Source: DATARH01 sp963734125
Lineage (GTDB): Bacteria > Pseudomonadota > Alphaproteobacteria > ATCC43930 > CGMCC-115725
Assembly (NCBI GenBank): GCA_963734125.1
Contig: CAVTGB010000035.1
Location: forward strand, 1-64,000
DNA: 64,000 nucleotides
Direction: 5' to 3'
Position numbers and translations under genes: made by a program. Below the pieces are notes generated by a model, which worked only from the letters and a program-made list of their open reading frames with translations, was not told the origin of the DNA and did not search any database. Positions 8,065 through 16,601 of the stretch are shown piece by piece. Numbering within the stretch: position 1 is the stretch's first letter; each line of letters begins with the position of its first letter.

Positions 8065-9288
8065 ATGAACGCACTGGTCGGTCGTGGCATCGCCACGGTG
8101 GCTGCAATCCTGATCTATGGCTGGGTCAATTTCCTGGTCTCTCCGGTAGGCACCATCCTCTCGGGGGACGCCGCGGTCAGGCAGCTGCAGAACAGCGATG
8201 TCGCGTACGTTACCTCGATCTGGGGGATGCGGTTCTTCGGCAACCTCGGCCTCCCCTTCATTCTTTTGCTGGCCGTGGTGGCGGCAATCTGGTGGCTGCC
8301 GGCGAGGCGCTGGCTGACCGCGATCCGCGGCGCCGCGGTACTGTTGGCGCTGACCGCAGCCGCGCCCCATGCGTGGGCCTATTACGACAAGAACGATTAC
8401 ACCGAGGCGATCTACATCCTGCCGAACCAATCGGCCTTCGTCATCCCCGACGCCGGGGCGAACAAGGACACGCAGGCACAGTTCATGTCGCTCGATTACC
8501 TGAAGGCGAACAAGGTCGCCGCCAAACGCGTCGTCATCCCCCACGTCAAGCTGAGCGGTTCGGGGTCGTGGTCGGATTTTTATGTTCCCTCGGCGCGCGT
8601 CATCATCGTCGATCGCACGCCCTACAACCGCGAATGGGTGACCGCGGCCAACCGCGGCACCTCCAACCGCAACGAGGGGATGCCGTGCCAGAGCTCGGAG
8701 GGGCTCAACATCACCGCCGGGATTTCGATCGGCGTCTCGGTGCGCGAGGAAGACGCGGCGCGCTACCTCTATTATTTCGGAACCGTGCCGCCCAAGGGGA
8801 ACCCCTCCGACCCGGCCGTCATCTTCACTTCGGTCTATAACGCCCGCAGCGTCGCCGACGTCATGGACCGGGTCGGCCGCGGCGAGGTCTTGAGCCTGGT
8901 ATGCCGCGAGATCAGCGCCCGCGCCCTCAACGACGACAACAAGGATGCCGGCGCCATCATCAAGAACGTCACCGCGGGCATGACGGCGTTTCTCAGCGAG
9001 CGCGGCATCACCCTCGACTATCTCGGCTGGGCCGATACCTTCACGTTCGATCCGGCCGTGCAACGGGCGATCAACGACAAGTTTACCGCCGACACCGTCG
9101 GTCCGGTTTTGAACACGCTCCAAGACCTGGCGAACGTCCGGATCAAGGAAGGCCTGGGCCAAGGTTTGGCGACCAGGGGATTGCCGGCGAACCTGATCGC
9201 GATACCCTCCGATCTATTGGATTTTACCACCCTCCTCGGCGCCAAGTCCGGCGCAACCCCGGCGCCGCACGCAGGCCCGGGAAAATGA
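8065..9288 (+). CDS. Membrane protein with SPFH/band-7-like domain
   Basis: 407 residues from ATG 8065, preceded by gggggagggga. Hydrophobic segments lie near residues 8-26, 68-83 and 93-108, the last ending AWAYYDK like a signal-peptide cleavage site. A region of about 250 residues follows with prohibitin/stomatin (SPFH) character: ARVIIVDRTPYNREWV, EGLNITAGISIGVSVREEDA, and the C-terminal helical part LVCREISARALNDDNKDAGA then FLSERGITLDYLGWADTFTF. SPFH proteins form oligomeric membrane-edge scaffolds. Function here is unknown, and the FtsH or NfeD genes that often accompany SPFH proteins are not adjacent. Family assignment is by pattern only. Confidence 0.6.
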   Translation: MNALVGRGIATVAAILIYGWVNFLVSPVGTILSGDAAVRQLQNSDVAYVTSIWGMRFFGNLGLPFILLLAVVAAIWWLPARRWLTAIRGAAVLLALTAAAPHAWAYYDKNDYTEAIYILPNQSAFVIPDAGANKDTQAQFMSLDYLKANKVAAKRVVIPHVKLSGSGSWSDFYVPSARVIIVDRTPYNREWVTAANRGTSNRNEGMPCQSSEGLNITAGISIGVSVREEDAARYLYYFGTVPPKGNPSDPAVIFTSVYNARSVADVMDRVGRGEVLSLVCREISARALNDDNKDAGAIIKNVTAGMTAFLSERGITLDYLGWADTFTFDPAVQRAINDKFTADTVGPVLNTLQDLANVRIKEGLGQGLATRGLPANLIAIPSDLLDFTTLLGAKSGATPAPHAGPGK

Positions 9289-9311
9289 TCGCCTCCCGCT
9301 GAAGCGACAGA

Positions 9312-10917
9312 TCACGCTGCGGCGGCGCGCCGGTCGGCCGATTGCCTTGCCCGATCGGCATAGAACGAGGCGTTCTGCCGGCCTTCGGTACACTCGCGGG
9401 CAAAGCGGATCATGTGGTGGGCGACAAGCGCGGCGGCGATCAGCTCGCCCACCATACGAGCGCGCAACAGCGGGAGCGCGAAGCTCCAGAAGGTGCGGCG
9501 GTAATCGCCATAAATCCCGACCTTGAAGAGGATCCTGGTCAGGATCACGGCGGCGCGGCGCAGGTTCCGGGCGTTGAGCCGGGCGCGGGTCAGCGGCGGC
9601 CGAATGCGGTTCGGATAGGTATGCCTTGCGTTCCAGGCCAACCGCTCGAACAGCGCTTCGGGAGCATAGGCGTGGCGGATCGCGGCTCGCCAACTGGCGA
9701 GCACCTCGTCATAGGGACGGGCGAAAACGACGTTCGATTCGCGCTCGCCCGTCGAGACTGAGCCGGCCGGAAGCGGCCAGCCGCTCCCATAGCGGCGTCT
9801 TCGGCAGCGCCTGCAGCAGGTTGATCGTCAGCACCGGGATGTGCGAAGCGTCGATAAAGTCGATGAGGTTGGCGCCGGTTGCGGGTGTGTCGGTGTCGAG
9901 CCCGAGGATGATCCCCGAGACGACTTCGATACCGTAGCTGTTGATCGTCGCCACCGCGTCGAGGAGCGGCATCACCCGGTTGTGCGACTTTCTGCATGGC
10001 GTCGAGCGCGGCCAGCTCCGGCGTCTCGATGCCGCAGAACACCGCGTAGAAATGTGCCTCGCGCATCATCGCGAGGATATCGGGACATTGCGCGATGTTG
10101 AGCGTCGCCTCGCACGAGAGCTGCACCGGATAGCCGCGCCGCTTTTGCCAGGCGATCAGATGCGGCAGGAGCGCGCGCGCCGCCTTTTTGTTGCCGATGA
10201 AATTGTCGTCGACAAAATAGACCGAGCCGCTGATGCCGGCGGCGAGCATCGCGTCGAGTTCGGCGAGGACCTGTTCGCGGCTGCTTGAGACGCGGCTGGC
10301 GGCCGTAGAGCGCCGGAATGTCGCAGAACTCGCAGCGGTAGGGGCAGCCGCTCGAAAACTGGATGCTGCCGAGAAAATACCGCCGGCCCTCGATCAGGTG
10401 GTAGGCGGGGACCGGAAAATCGGCGAGCGGCAGGCGCTCAGTCGGTCGTGAAGCGGCGCTGTGCCGGCGGCGGGCGCGACATCCTCGTCGAGCGCCGCGA
10501 TCAAGCGCGTCGGTCGCATCGCCGATCTCGCCCAGATGCAGGTAATCGAATTGCGGATACTCCTCCGGGCAGGCGGACACGCACGGACCGCCGAGGACGC
10601 TCGCCTTGCCCGGCGGCGCGGGCGCGCACGGCGATCGCGATGATCTCGGCTCTGCTGGACATGCATGCCGCTGACGAAGACCGCATCGGCCCAGGCGAAA
10701 TCGTCCGGCGTCGCCGGGCGGACGTTCTCGTCGACGAGGCGGACCTGCCATTCGTCGGAAGATAGGCGGCGACGACGAGGATGCCTTGCGGCGGCATGAA
10801 GGCGCGCACCCCGTCGATCAGCGGATAGGCGTGCTGAAAGGTGCCGAAGGACGGCGCGTAGCGCGGAAAGACGCAGAGGATGCGCCTGCAATGGCGCACG
10901 CGAACCCGGCTTTTCAT
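9312..10917 (-). pseudogene. B12-binding radical SAM protein (DUF4070 type), many frameshifts
   Basis: A single protein can be followed across several frames. N-terminal B12-binding-like part: RILCVFPRYAPSFGTFQHAY, MPPQGILVVAAYLP, WQVRLVDENVRP, VLGGPCVSACPEEYPQFDYL. Radical SAM core: IQFSSGCPYRCEFCDIPALY with the CX3CX2C cluster motif, then SVYFVDDNFIGNKKAARALL and GIEVVSGIILGLDTDTP. C-terminal part: ASWRAAIRHAYAPEALFERL and GIYGDYRRTFWSFALPLL. At least seven frame changes are needed between ATG 10917 and the stop at 9312, yet similarity is continuous. The closest functional relatives I can name are HpnP-like methylases and other DUF4070 proteins; the substrate is unknown. This could be decay or a stretch of uncorrected indels. 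Confidence 0.7.
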
Positions 10918-11000
10918 GCGCGGCACACACCTGTCATGATCGGCAACCGCCTAAACGCGATCTTAGCGCGAGTGTTCCGGCGCTGCTGAAGGAGAAACCG

Positions 11001-11531
11001 ATGAGCCGTCTCTTCGGGCCGATGCGTCAGGTGGGGATCGTCGTGCGCGATATCGATAAGGCGATGCGCCATTGGGTCGAGGTCTGCGGCGTCGGCCCGT
11101 GGTTCTACGCCGAGCAGCTGCCGATGGACGAGTTCCGCTACAAGGGCCGAGCCTACGACATCAAGGTCTCGATCGCGCTCGCCAATTCGGGGGAGGTGCA
11201 GCTCGAATTGATCCAGCAGCGCTGCGATTCCCCGAGCCTCTACCGCGATTTCCTCGGCGCCGGCCACGAGGGGATGCAGCACTGGTCGAGCTGGCCGGAG
11301 AATTACCACGAGATCCGCGAGCGGGCGCTGCGGACCGGCTGGCAGATCGGCCAGGAGGGCGACACCCCGCGCGGCCCGTTCATCTATTTCCTCAACGAAG
11401 GCCACCCCGGCACGGTCGTCGAGATGGCCGAGGCGACGCCGACTCGGATGCGCATCTTCGACCAGGTGCGCGAGGCCGCCCTCACCTGGGACGGCAACGA
11501 CCCGATCCGGATGAACTGGCCGCAGGGGTAG
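11001..11531 (+). CDS. VOC family protein (glyoxalase / epimerase-like)
   Basis: 176 residues with the vicinal-oxygen-chelate fold. The first module begins MRQVGIVVRDIDKAMRHW, and the middle carries VQLELIQQRCDSPSLYRDFL. The second module has GHEGMQHWSSW and GTVVEMAEAT, with the usual histidine and glutamate metal-ligand candidates (near H16-equivalent, H93 and E141). Methylmalonyl-CoA epimerase-like members look similar, but substrate cannot be assigned. ATG 11001 follows a clear ribosome site (aaggagaaacc). Single gene, divergent from the radical-SAM gene. Confidence 0.8.
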   Translation: MSRLFGPMRQVGIVVRDIDKAMRHWVEVCGVGPWFYAEQLPMDEFRYKGRAYDIKVSIALANSGEVQLELIQQRCDSPSLYRDFLGAGHEGMQHWSSWPENYHEIRERALRTGWQIGQEGDTPRGPFIYFLNEGHPGTVVEMAEATPTRMRIFDQVREAALTWDGNDPIRMNWPQG

Positions 11532-11638
11532 GCAAACCGCGCCCGACATCGTTCGACCGCCCACCGGTTGATCTGGGTCAATGCGGCGCGGCGGGCGGAC
11601 GCCCAGCCTTGGCCCAGTTCTAGCTGGGAGGTGCTCCA

Positions 11639-12346
11639 ATGCGCGCCGTAGATGTGATGACAACGAATGTAATTACCACCGGTCCCGATACCTCGGTCCA
11701 GGCGGTGGCGACGTTGCTTTCCGAACGCGGGATCAGCGGCGTTCCGGTGGTCGATGCCGGCGGACGGGTGATCGGCATCGTCAGCGAGGGCGACCTCTTG
11801 CACCGCGCCGAAACCGGGACCGAGCGGCGCACCGAGCGCCGGCGCGCGCGCTGGCTCGATTCGCTCGCCACCGATCAGGTTCTGGCCCGCGATTACGTCA
11901 AATCGCACGGCCGCACGGTCAAAGACGTCATGACAACGGACGTCATCTCGGTCGCGGAGACAACCCCGCTCGCCGATGTCGCCGACCTCCTGGAGACGAA
12001 GCGAATCAAGCGCGTACCGGTGCTGCGCGACGGCAAGCTCGTCGGCATCGTCAGCCGGGCCAACATCGTGCGGGCCTTCGCCGCAACAAAGACGATGACC
12101 GCGCCCGATGGCGATTCGGACGACCGCAGCATTCGCCACAAACTCTTGACCGAGCTGCAGGGACAGGAGTGGGCCAGGGTTTGGGCGGCGGACATCGTGG
12201 TCAAGGACGGCGTCGCCCACCTCTGGCTCTCCGACGACCAATCCCCCGAAGAGCGCCAGGCCCTGCGCGTTGCCGCCGAGAACACCGCAGGGGTGCGGGG
12301 CGTCGAAGAGCACATCGTCCCGGCCGCGGTGGTGCCGGCGTTCTAG
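11639..12346 (+). CDS. CBS-domain pair with C-terminal BON domain
   Basis: 235 residues. The first CBS motif is VMTTNVITTGPDTSVQAVAT...GVPVVDAGGRVIGIVSEGDLL and the second VMTTDVISVAETTPLADVAD...RVPVLRDGKLVGIVSRANIV, together about residues 1-150. A BON domain follows (about 160-235; IRHKLLTELQGQEWARVWAA, ending GVRGVEEHIVPA). CBS pairs bind adenine nucleotides, and BON is a small phospholipid- or protein-binding module. The combination is common in proteobacterial stress and regulatory proteins whose effector is unknown. The start is preceded by gggaggtgctcc. Its stop nearly meets the end of purD on the other strand. Confidence 0.85.
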   Translation: MRAVDVMTTNVITTGPDTSVQAVATLLSERGISGVPVVDAGGRVIGIVSEGDLLHRAETGTERRTERRRARWLDSLATDQVLARDYVKSHGRTVKDVMTTDVISVAETTPLADVADLLETKRIKRVPVLRDGKLVGIVSRANIVRAFAATKTMTAPDGDSDDRSIRHKLLTELQGQEWARVWAADIVVKDGVAHLWLSDDQSPEERQALRVAAENTAGVRGVEEHIVPAAVVPAF

Positions 12347-12352
12347 CCCGGC

Positions 12353-13621
12353 TCAGGCGCCGCCGCGCCGGCCGATATCGCGCCGACAGAAGCCTTCGGG
12401 CCAGTCGATGCGGTCGACGGCGCGGTAGGCGCGCTCGCGGGCAAGTGTCAGGTCGGCGCCGCGCGCGGTGACGCCGAGGACGCGGCCGCCATCAGCGAGG
12501 AGGCGCGTGCCGTCGCTCCGCGTGCCGGCGTGGAAGATCTTGATGTCGGGATCGCTCGCCGCCCGGTCGAGGCCGCGGATCTCGCTGCCGCGCTGCGGAT
12601 CGTCGGGGTAGCCCTTGGCCGCCATCACGACGCAGAGCGCCGCCTCGTTGTACCAGCGCAGATCGACGTCTTTGAGGTTGCCGTCGCGACTGGCGATGAG
12701 GGCCGGGAGGAGGTCGCTCTTCAGGCGCATCATCAGCGCCTGTGTCTCGGGATCGCCGAAGCGGACATTGTATTCGAGGAGCTTGGGCCCCTCCGCGGTC
12801 AGCATCAGCCCGGCATAGAGGACGCCCTTGAACGGGCGGCCGTCGCGGCCCATCGCCCGCACCGTCGGCAGGATGATGCGCTCCATGACTTGGCCCTCGA
12901 TGGCCGGCGTCACCGCCACCGCCGGCGAATAGGCGCCCATCCCGCCGGTGTTGGGGCCGGTATCGCCGTCGCCGACGCGCTTGTGATCCTGCGCGGCGGC
13001 GAGCGGCAGCGCATTGGCGCCATCGACGAGGGCAAAAAAGCTCGCCTCTTCGCCCTCCAGGTACTCCTCGACGACGATCTCGGCGCCGGCCGCGCCAAAA
13101 CGGCCCCCGGCCAGCGCCGCGTCGGCCGCCGCGTTGGCTTCGGCGACGGTGGCGGCGACGGTGACGCCCTTGCCGGCGGCGAGCCCGTCGGCCTTGACGA
13201 CGATCGGCGCGCCCTCGGCGGCGATGTAAGCCTTCGCCGCGGCGGCGTCGGAAAATCGGCGATAGCGCGCGGTCGGGATGCCTTCGCGGGCGCACAGATC
13301 CTTCATGAAGCCCTTCGAGCCTTCGAGCGCGGCGGCGGCACGGCTCGGTCCGAACGCGGCGATCCCCTCACCTTCGAGCGCATCGACAAGACCGCCGACG
13401 AGCGGCGCCTCGGGGCCAATGACGACAAAATCAATCTCGGCGCGGCGACAGAAGGCGATGATGCCCGCGGTGTCGCCCGGGCGCAGCGCGACGCATTCCG
13501 CCTCCTCGGCGATGCCGGCGTTGCCCGGCGCGCAGTAGAGGCGATCGGCCAGGGGCGACGCGGCGATCGACCAGCACAGCGCGTGCTCGCGCCCGCCCGA
13601 GCCGATGACCAGGACTCTCAT
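12353..13621 (-). CDS. purD: Phosphoribosylamine-glycine ligase (GAR synthetase)
   Basis: 422 residues. Second step of de novo purine synthesis: ATP-dependent joining of glycine to phosphoribosylamine. The N domain has RVLVIGSGGREHALCW and FVVIGPEAPLVGGLVDALE. The ATP-grasp domain has GSKGFMKDLC, APIVVKADGLAAGKGVTVA and EEYLEGEEASFFALVDG, then the metal-binding/active-site DTGPNTGGMGAYSPA and LLEYNVRFGDPETQ. ATG 13621 fits the family start exactly, even though the frame stays open far upstream. Divergent from xseA with a 48-bp gap. Confidence 0.97.
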   Translation of the reverse strand: MRVLVIGSGGREHALCWSIAASPLADRLYCAPGNAGIAEEAECVALRPGDTAGIIAFCRRAEIDFVVIGPEAPLVGGLVDALEGEGIAAFGPSRAAAALEGSKGFMKDLCAREGIPTARYRRFSDAAAAKAYIAAEGAPIVVKADGLAAGKGVTVAATVAEANAAADAALAGGRFGAAGAEIVVEEYLEGEEASFFALVDGANALPLAAAQDHKRVGDGDTGPNTGGMGAYSPAVAVTPAIEGQVMERIILPTVRAMGRDGRPFKGVLYAGLMLTAEGPKLLEYNVRFGDPETQALMMRLKSDLLPALIASRDGNLKDVDLRWYNEAALCVVMAAKGYPDDPQRGSEIRGLDRAASDPDIKIFHAGTRSDGTRLLADGGRVLGVTARGADLTLARERAYRAVDRIDWPEGFCRRDIGRRGGA

Positions 13622-13669
13622 ATTCGCACCTGCATCGCGCTTGTCTCCCGGCTCGGCTAAGATGGCGCG

Positions 13670-15127
13670 ATGAACGATCTGCCGCTCGTAGCTGCGCCCG
13701 CGCCCACTCCTGGGTCGAACCTGCCGGAGTATAGCGTCTCCGAATTGTCGTTGGCACTGAAGCGCTCGATCGAGGACGGCTTCGGCCAGGTCCGTGTGCG
13801 CGGCGAGATCTCCGGTTGGAAGCGCGTCGCCTCGGGGCATTGCTATTTCGCGCTCAAGGATGCCGAGGCGGTGCTCGACGCGGTGTGCTGGCGTTTGACG
13901 GCGGCGCGCCTCGACCTCAAACCCGAGGGCGGGATGGAGGTGGTGTGCAGCGGCCGCCTGACGACCTATCCCGGCCGCTCGAAATACCAACTGATCGTCG
14001 AGACCATCGAGCTGGCCGGGATCGGCGCCCTCCTGAAGCTTCTTGAGGAGCGCCGCCAGCGCCTCGCCGCCGAGGGCCTGTTTGCGGCCGAGCGCAAGCA
14101 GAAACCGCCCTACCTGCCCGAAATCATCGGCATCGTCACCTCGCCCACCGGGGCGGTCATTCGCGACATCCTGCATCGCCTCGCCGACCGCTTTCCGCGC
14201 CATGTGCTGATCTGGCCGGTCGTGGTGCAGGGCGAGGGCGCGGCGGCGCAGATCGCCGCGGCGATCGACGGGTTCAACCGCATCGCACCCGGAGGACCGG
14301 TTCCCCGCCCCGAACTGATCATCGTCGCGCGCGGCGGCGGCAGCCTCGAAGATCTGATGGCGTTCAACGAGGAGATCGTCGTACGCGCGGCCGCAGCCTC
14401 CGCGATCCCGCTGATCTCGGCGGTTGGCCACGAGACCGATACGACCCTCATTGACTATGCGAGCGACCTGCGCGCCCCGACCCCGACCGCGGCGGCCGAG
14501 ATGGCGGTGCCGGTGCGGCTCGACCTCATCGCCGATGTCGCCGGCGTGTCGGCGCGCCTCTCCGGCTCTCTCGCGCGGCTCTTCAGCGAGCGCCGGCTGC
14601 ATCTCCTAGGGCTCGCGCGCGGCCTCCCCGACCCGCAGGACCTCATCGGCGCCGCGGTGCAGCGCCTCGACGACCGCAGCGAGCGGCTGCGCCTGGCGGT
14701 CGGGGGGCGGTTGGCGGCCGCGCGGCAGCGCCTCGATCTGGCCGCCTCCGGTCTGCGTCCGACTACGCTCGCCGCCGATATCGGCCGGGCGCGCGACCGC
14801 CTGGGCGAGGTCGAGCGGAGGCTCGGCGTCGCGATCAATCGCGTTCTCGAGAATAAGCGCGTCGCCACCGATAATTTCGCCGGCCGACTCGCTACGCATT
14901 CGGAACGCCACGAGAGCCTGCTCGCACGCGGCTATGTCGTGGTGCGCGAGCTTGCCCCCACAAAGGCGGGGGGCGCCGAGCGGGTTGTCACCGATGCCGC
15001 AAAGGTCAGGGCCGGCGCGGTGTTGGAGCTTGAATTCTACGACGGCAAGGTCGGCGTCGTCGCCGGCGGCTCGCGCCGGCCGGTACGCCGCTCGGTGCCG
15101 CCGGTCGGACAGGGCCAGTTGTTTTGA
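13670..15127 (+). CDS. xseA: Exodeoxyribonuclease VII large subunit
   Basis: 485 residues. With XseB it degrades single-stranded DNA in repair. The N-terminal OB fold (about 15-115) includes YSVSELSLALKRSIED, VRGEISGWKRVASGHCYFAL and VVCSGRLTTYPGRSKYQL. The catalytic domain has IGIVTSPTGAVIRDILHRL, VVQGEGAAAQIAAAI, ELIIVARGGGSLEDLMAFN and SAVGHETDTTLIDYASDLRA. A long charged coiled-coil region follows (about 300-410) and then a short C-terminal strand part. Length is typical. Followed within 15 nt by rph. Confidence 0.96.
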   Translation: MNDLPLVAAPAPTPGSNLPEYSVSELSLALKRSIEDGFGQVRVRGEISGWKRVASGHCYFALKDAEAVLDAVCWRLTAARLDLKPEGGMEVVCSGRLTTYPGRSKYQLIVETIELAGIGALLKLLEERRQRLAAEGLFAAERKQKPPYLPEIIGIVTSPTGAVIRDILHRLADRFPRHVLIWPVVVQGEGAAAQIAAAIDGFNRIAPGGPVPRPELIIVARGGGSLEDLMAFNEEIVVRAAAASAIPLISAVGHETDTTLIDYASDLRAPTPTAAAEMAVPVRLDLIADVAGVSARLSGSLARLFSERRLHLLGLARGLPDPQDLIGAAVQRLDDRSERLRLAVGGRLAAARQRLDLAASGLRPTTLAADIGRARDRLGEVERRLGVAINRVLENKRVATDNFAGRLATHSERHESLLARGYVVVRELAPTKAGGAERVVTDAAKVRAGAVLELEFYDGKVGVVAGGSRRPVRRSVPPVGQGQLF

Positions 15128-15141
15128 GGGAGACGCCAATC

Positions 15142-15861
15142 ATGCGACCTTCCGGACGCGCCACCGCGGCGATGCGGCCGGTCAGCCTCGAACCGGGCAC
15201 CGCCAAATACGCCGAGGGCTCGTGCCTGGCGCGGTTCGGCGATACCCATGTCTTGTGCACCGCGAGCCTCGAAGAACGGGTGCCGCCGTTTTTGCGCAAT
15301 ACCGGGCGCGGCTGGGTCACCGCGGAATACGGCATGCTGCCGCGCTCGACCCATACCCGCACCGACCGCGAGGCGGCGCGCGGCCGACAAAGCGGGCGCA
15401 CCCAGGAAATCCAGCGCCTCATCGGCCGCAGCCTGCGCGCGATCACCGATTTGGGCGGGCTTGGCGAACGCCAGATCCGCGTCGATTGCGATGTCCTGCA
15501 GGCCGACGGGGGGACGCGCACCGCCGCGATCACCGGCAGCTATGTCGCGCTCTACCAGGCGCTGACGAAACTGTGCACGGCCGGCCAGTTGGCAAAGATG
15601 CCGCTCACCGACAGCGTCGCGGCGATCTCGTGCGGCATCTTCGAGGGGATCGCCGTCCTCGACCTCGACTATGCAGAGGATTCGCAGGCCGAGGCCGACG
15701 CCAATTTCGTGCTGACCGGATCGGGCGGGTTTGTCGAAATCCAGGCGACCGCCGAGGGGGCGCCGTTCGACGAGACCAGGTTTGGCGAGATGCTGGCGCT
15801 CGCCCGCCTCGGCGTCGCCGAATTGACGCGCGCCCAGCGCGCCGCGCTCGGCCTCGCCTGA
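15142..15861 (+). CDS. rph: Ribonuclease PH
   Basis: 239 residues. Phosphate-dependent 3'-to-5' exoribonuclease that trims tRNA 3' ends. Clear motifs are MRPVSLEPGTAKYAEGSCLA, GWVTAEYGMLPRSTHTRTDR, GRTQEIQRLIGRSLRAI, RQIRVDCDVLQADGGTRTA (the catalytic aspartates), and ADANFVLTGSGGFVEIQATAE near the end. I chose ATG 15142 over an in-frame TTG upstream because it gives the family N-terminus (MRPSGR). It sits between xseA and rdgB, a common rph-rdgB-hemW order. Confidence 0.96.
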   Translation: MRPSGRATAAMRPVSLEPGTAKYAEGSCLARFGDTHVLCTASLEERVPPFLRNTGRGWVTAEYGMLPRSTHTRTDREAARGRQSGRTQEIQRLIGRSLRAITDLGGLGERQIRVDCDVLQADGGTRTAAITGSYVALYQALTKLCTAGQLAKMPLTDSVAAISCGIFEGIAVLDLDYAEDSQAEADANFVLTGSGGFVEIQATAEGAPFDETRFGEMLALARLGVAELTRAQRAALGLA

Positions 15862-15864
15862 GCG

Positions 15865-16459
15865 ATGGCGCTCCATCTTGATCGCCGGGAGCGGCTGGTC
15901 ATCGCCAGCCACAATAAGGGCAAGCTCGCCGAGATCGCCGCGCTCTTGGCGCCCTTTGGGGTCGAGACGGTCGGCGCCGCCGCGCTCGGCCTCCCCGAGC
16001 CCGAGGAGACCGGTTCGAGCTTTGAAGAAAACGCCGAACTGAAGGCGCGCCTCGCCGCCGAATCCTCTGGCCTCGCCGCGCTCGCCGACGATTTCGGGGC
16101 TCGTCGTCCCGGCGCTCGGCGGCGCGCCGGGCATCCATTCGGCGCGCTGGGCCGGGCCGGATAAGGATTTCCAAACCGCGATGGCGCGGGTCGAGCGCGA
16201 ATTGGGCGGGAGCGACCGCCGCGCCCATTTCGTCGCGGTCCTGGCGCTCGCCTCCCCCGGTGGCACGGTGACGATGTGGCGCGGCGAAGCATACGGAAGG
16301 CTGGTTTGGCCGCCGCGCGGCGACAACGGCTTCGGCTACGACCCGATGTTCGTCCCCGACGGTTATGAACTTACCTTTGGCGAGATGGACGAGAGCCTGA
16401 AGCACCAGATCAGCCACCGCGCCCGCGCCTTCGCCAAGCTGGTGGCGGCATGCTTTTGA
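15865..16459 (+). pseudogene. rdgB: RdgB/HAM1 NTP pyrophosphatase, one-base insertion
   Basis: Non-canonical purine NTP pyrophosphatase (ITP/XTP/dITP cleaning). The N-terminal half has LVIASHNKGKLAEIAALLAP and EETGSSFEENAELKARLAAE. The expected ADDSGL motif is broken near 16089-16097, where 'gatttcgggg' has one base too many. The second frame then continues VVPALGGAPGIHSARWAG, GDNGFGYDPMFVPDGY, TFGEMDESLKHQISHRARAF to the stop at 16459. The total of 595 nt is one over a multiple of three. With one T removed the gene would be normal, so a consensus error is likely. Starts 3 nt after rph. Confidence 0.88.
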
Positions 16460-16468
16460 TTCAGAAGA

Positions 16469-16593
16469 CCCTCACCCGGCCGCCGCAATTGCGGCGGCCA
16501 CCCTCTCCCGCAATGCGGGCGAGGGTTTCGGGCATCGCCGCGCCTCAACCGAACTCCCTCGCCCCCACCGGGGGAGAGGGTTGGGGTGAGGGG
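16469..16593. repeat. Compound palindromic repeat between rdgB and hemW
   Basis: The outer ends ccctcaccc (16469-16477) and ggggtgagggg (16583-16593) are complementary. Inside are a perfect 22-bp palindrome (ggccgccgcaa / ttgcggcggcc, 16478-16499), a ccctctcccgca / tgcgggcgaggg hairpin and a ccctcgcccccac / cgggggagaggg hairpin. It begins 10 nt after the rdgB stop and ends only nine bases before the first HemW codons. A related element lies at 60151-60249. Confidence 0.8.
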
Positions 16594-16601
16594 CATCCGC
16601 C

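Noticed and set aside
12353..14602. Very long minus-strand frame running from purD into xseA
   Set aside because: Only the PurD part (from ATG 13621) is protein-like; the rest is the shadow of xseA in GC-rich DNA.
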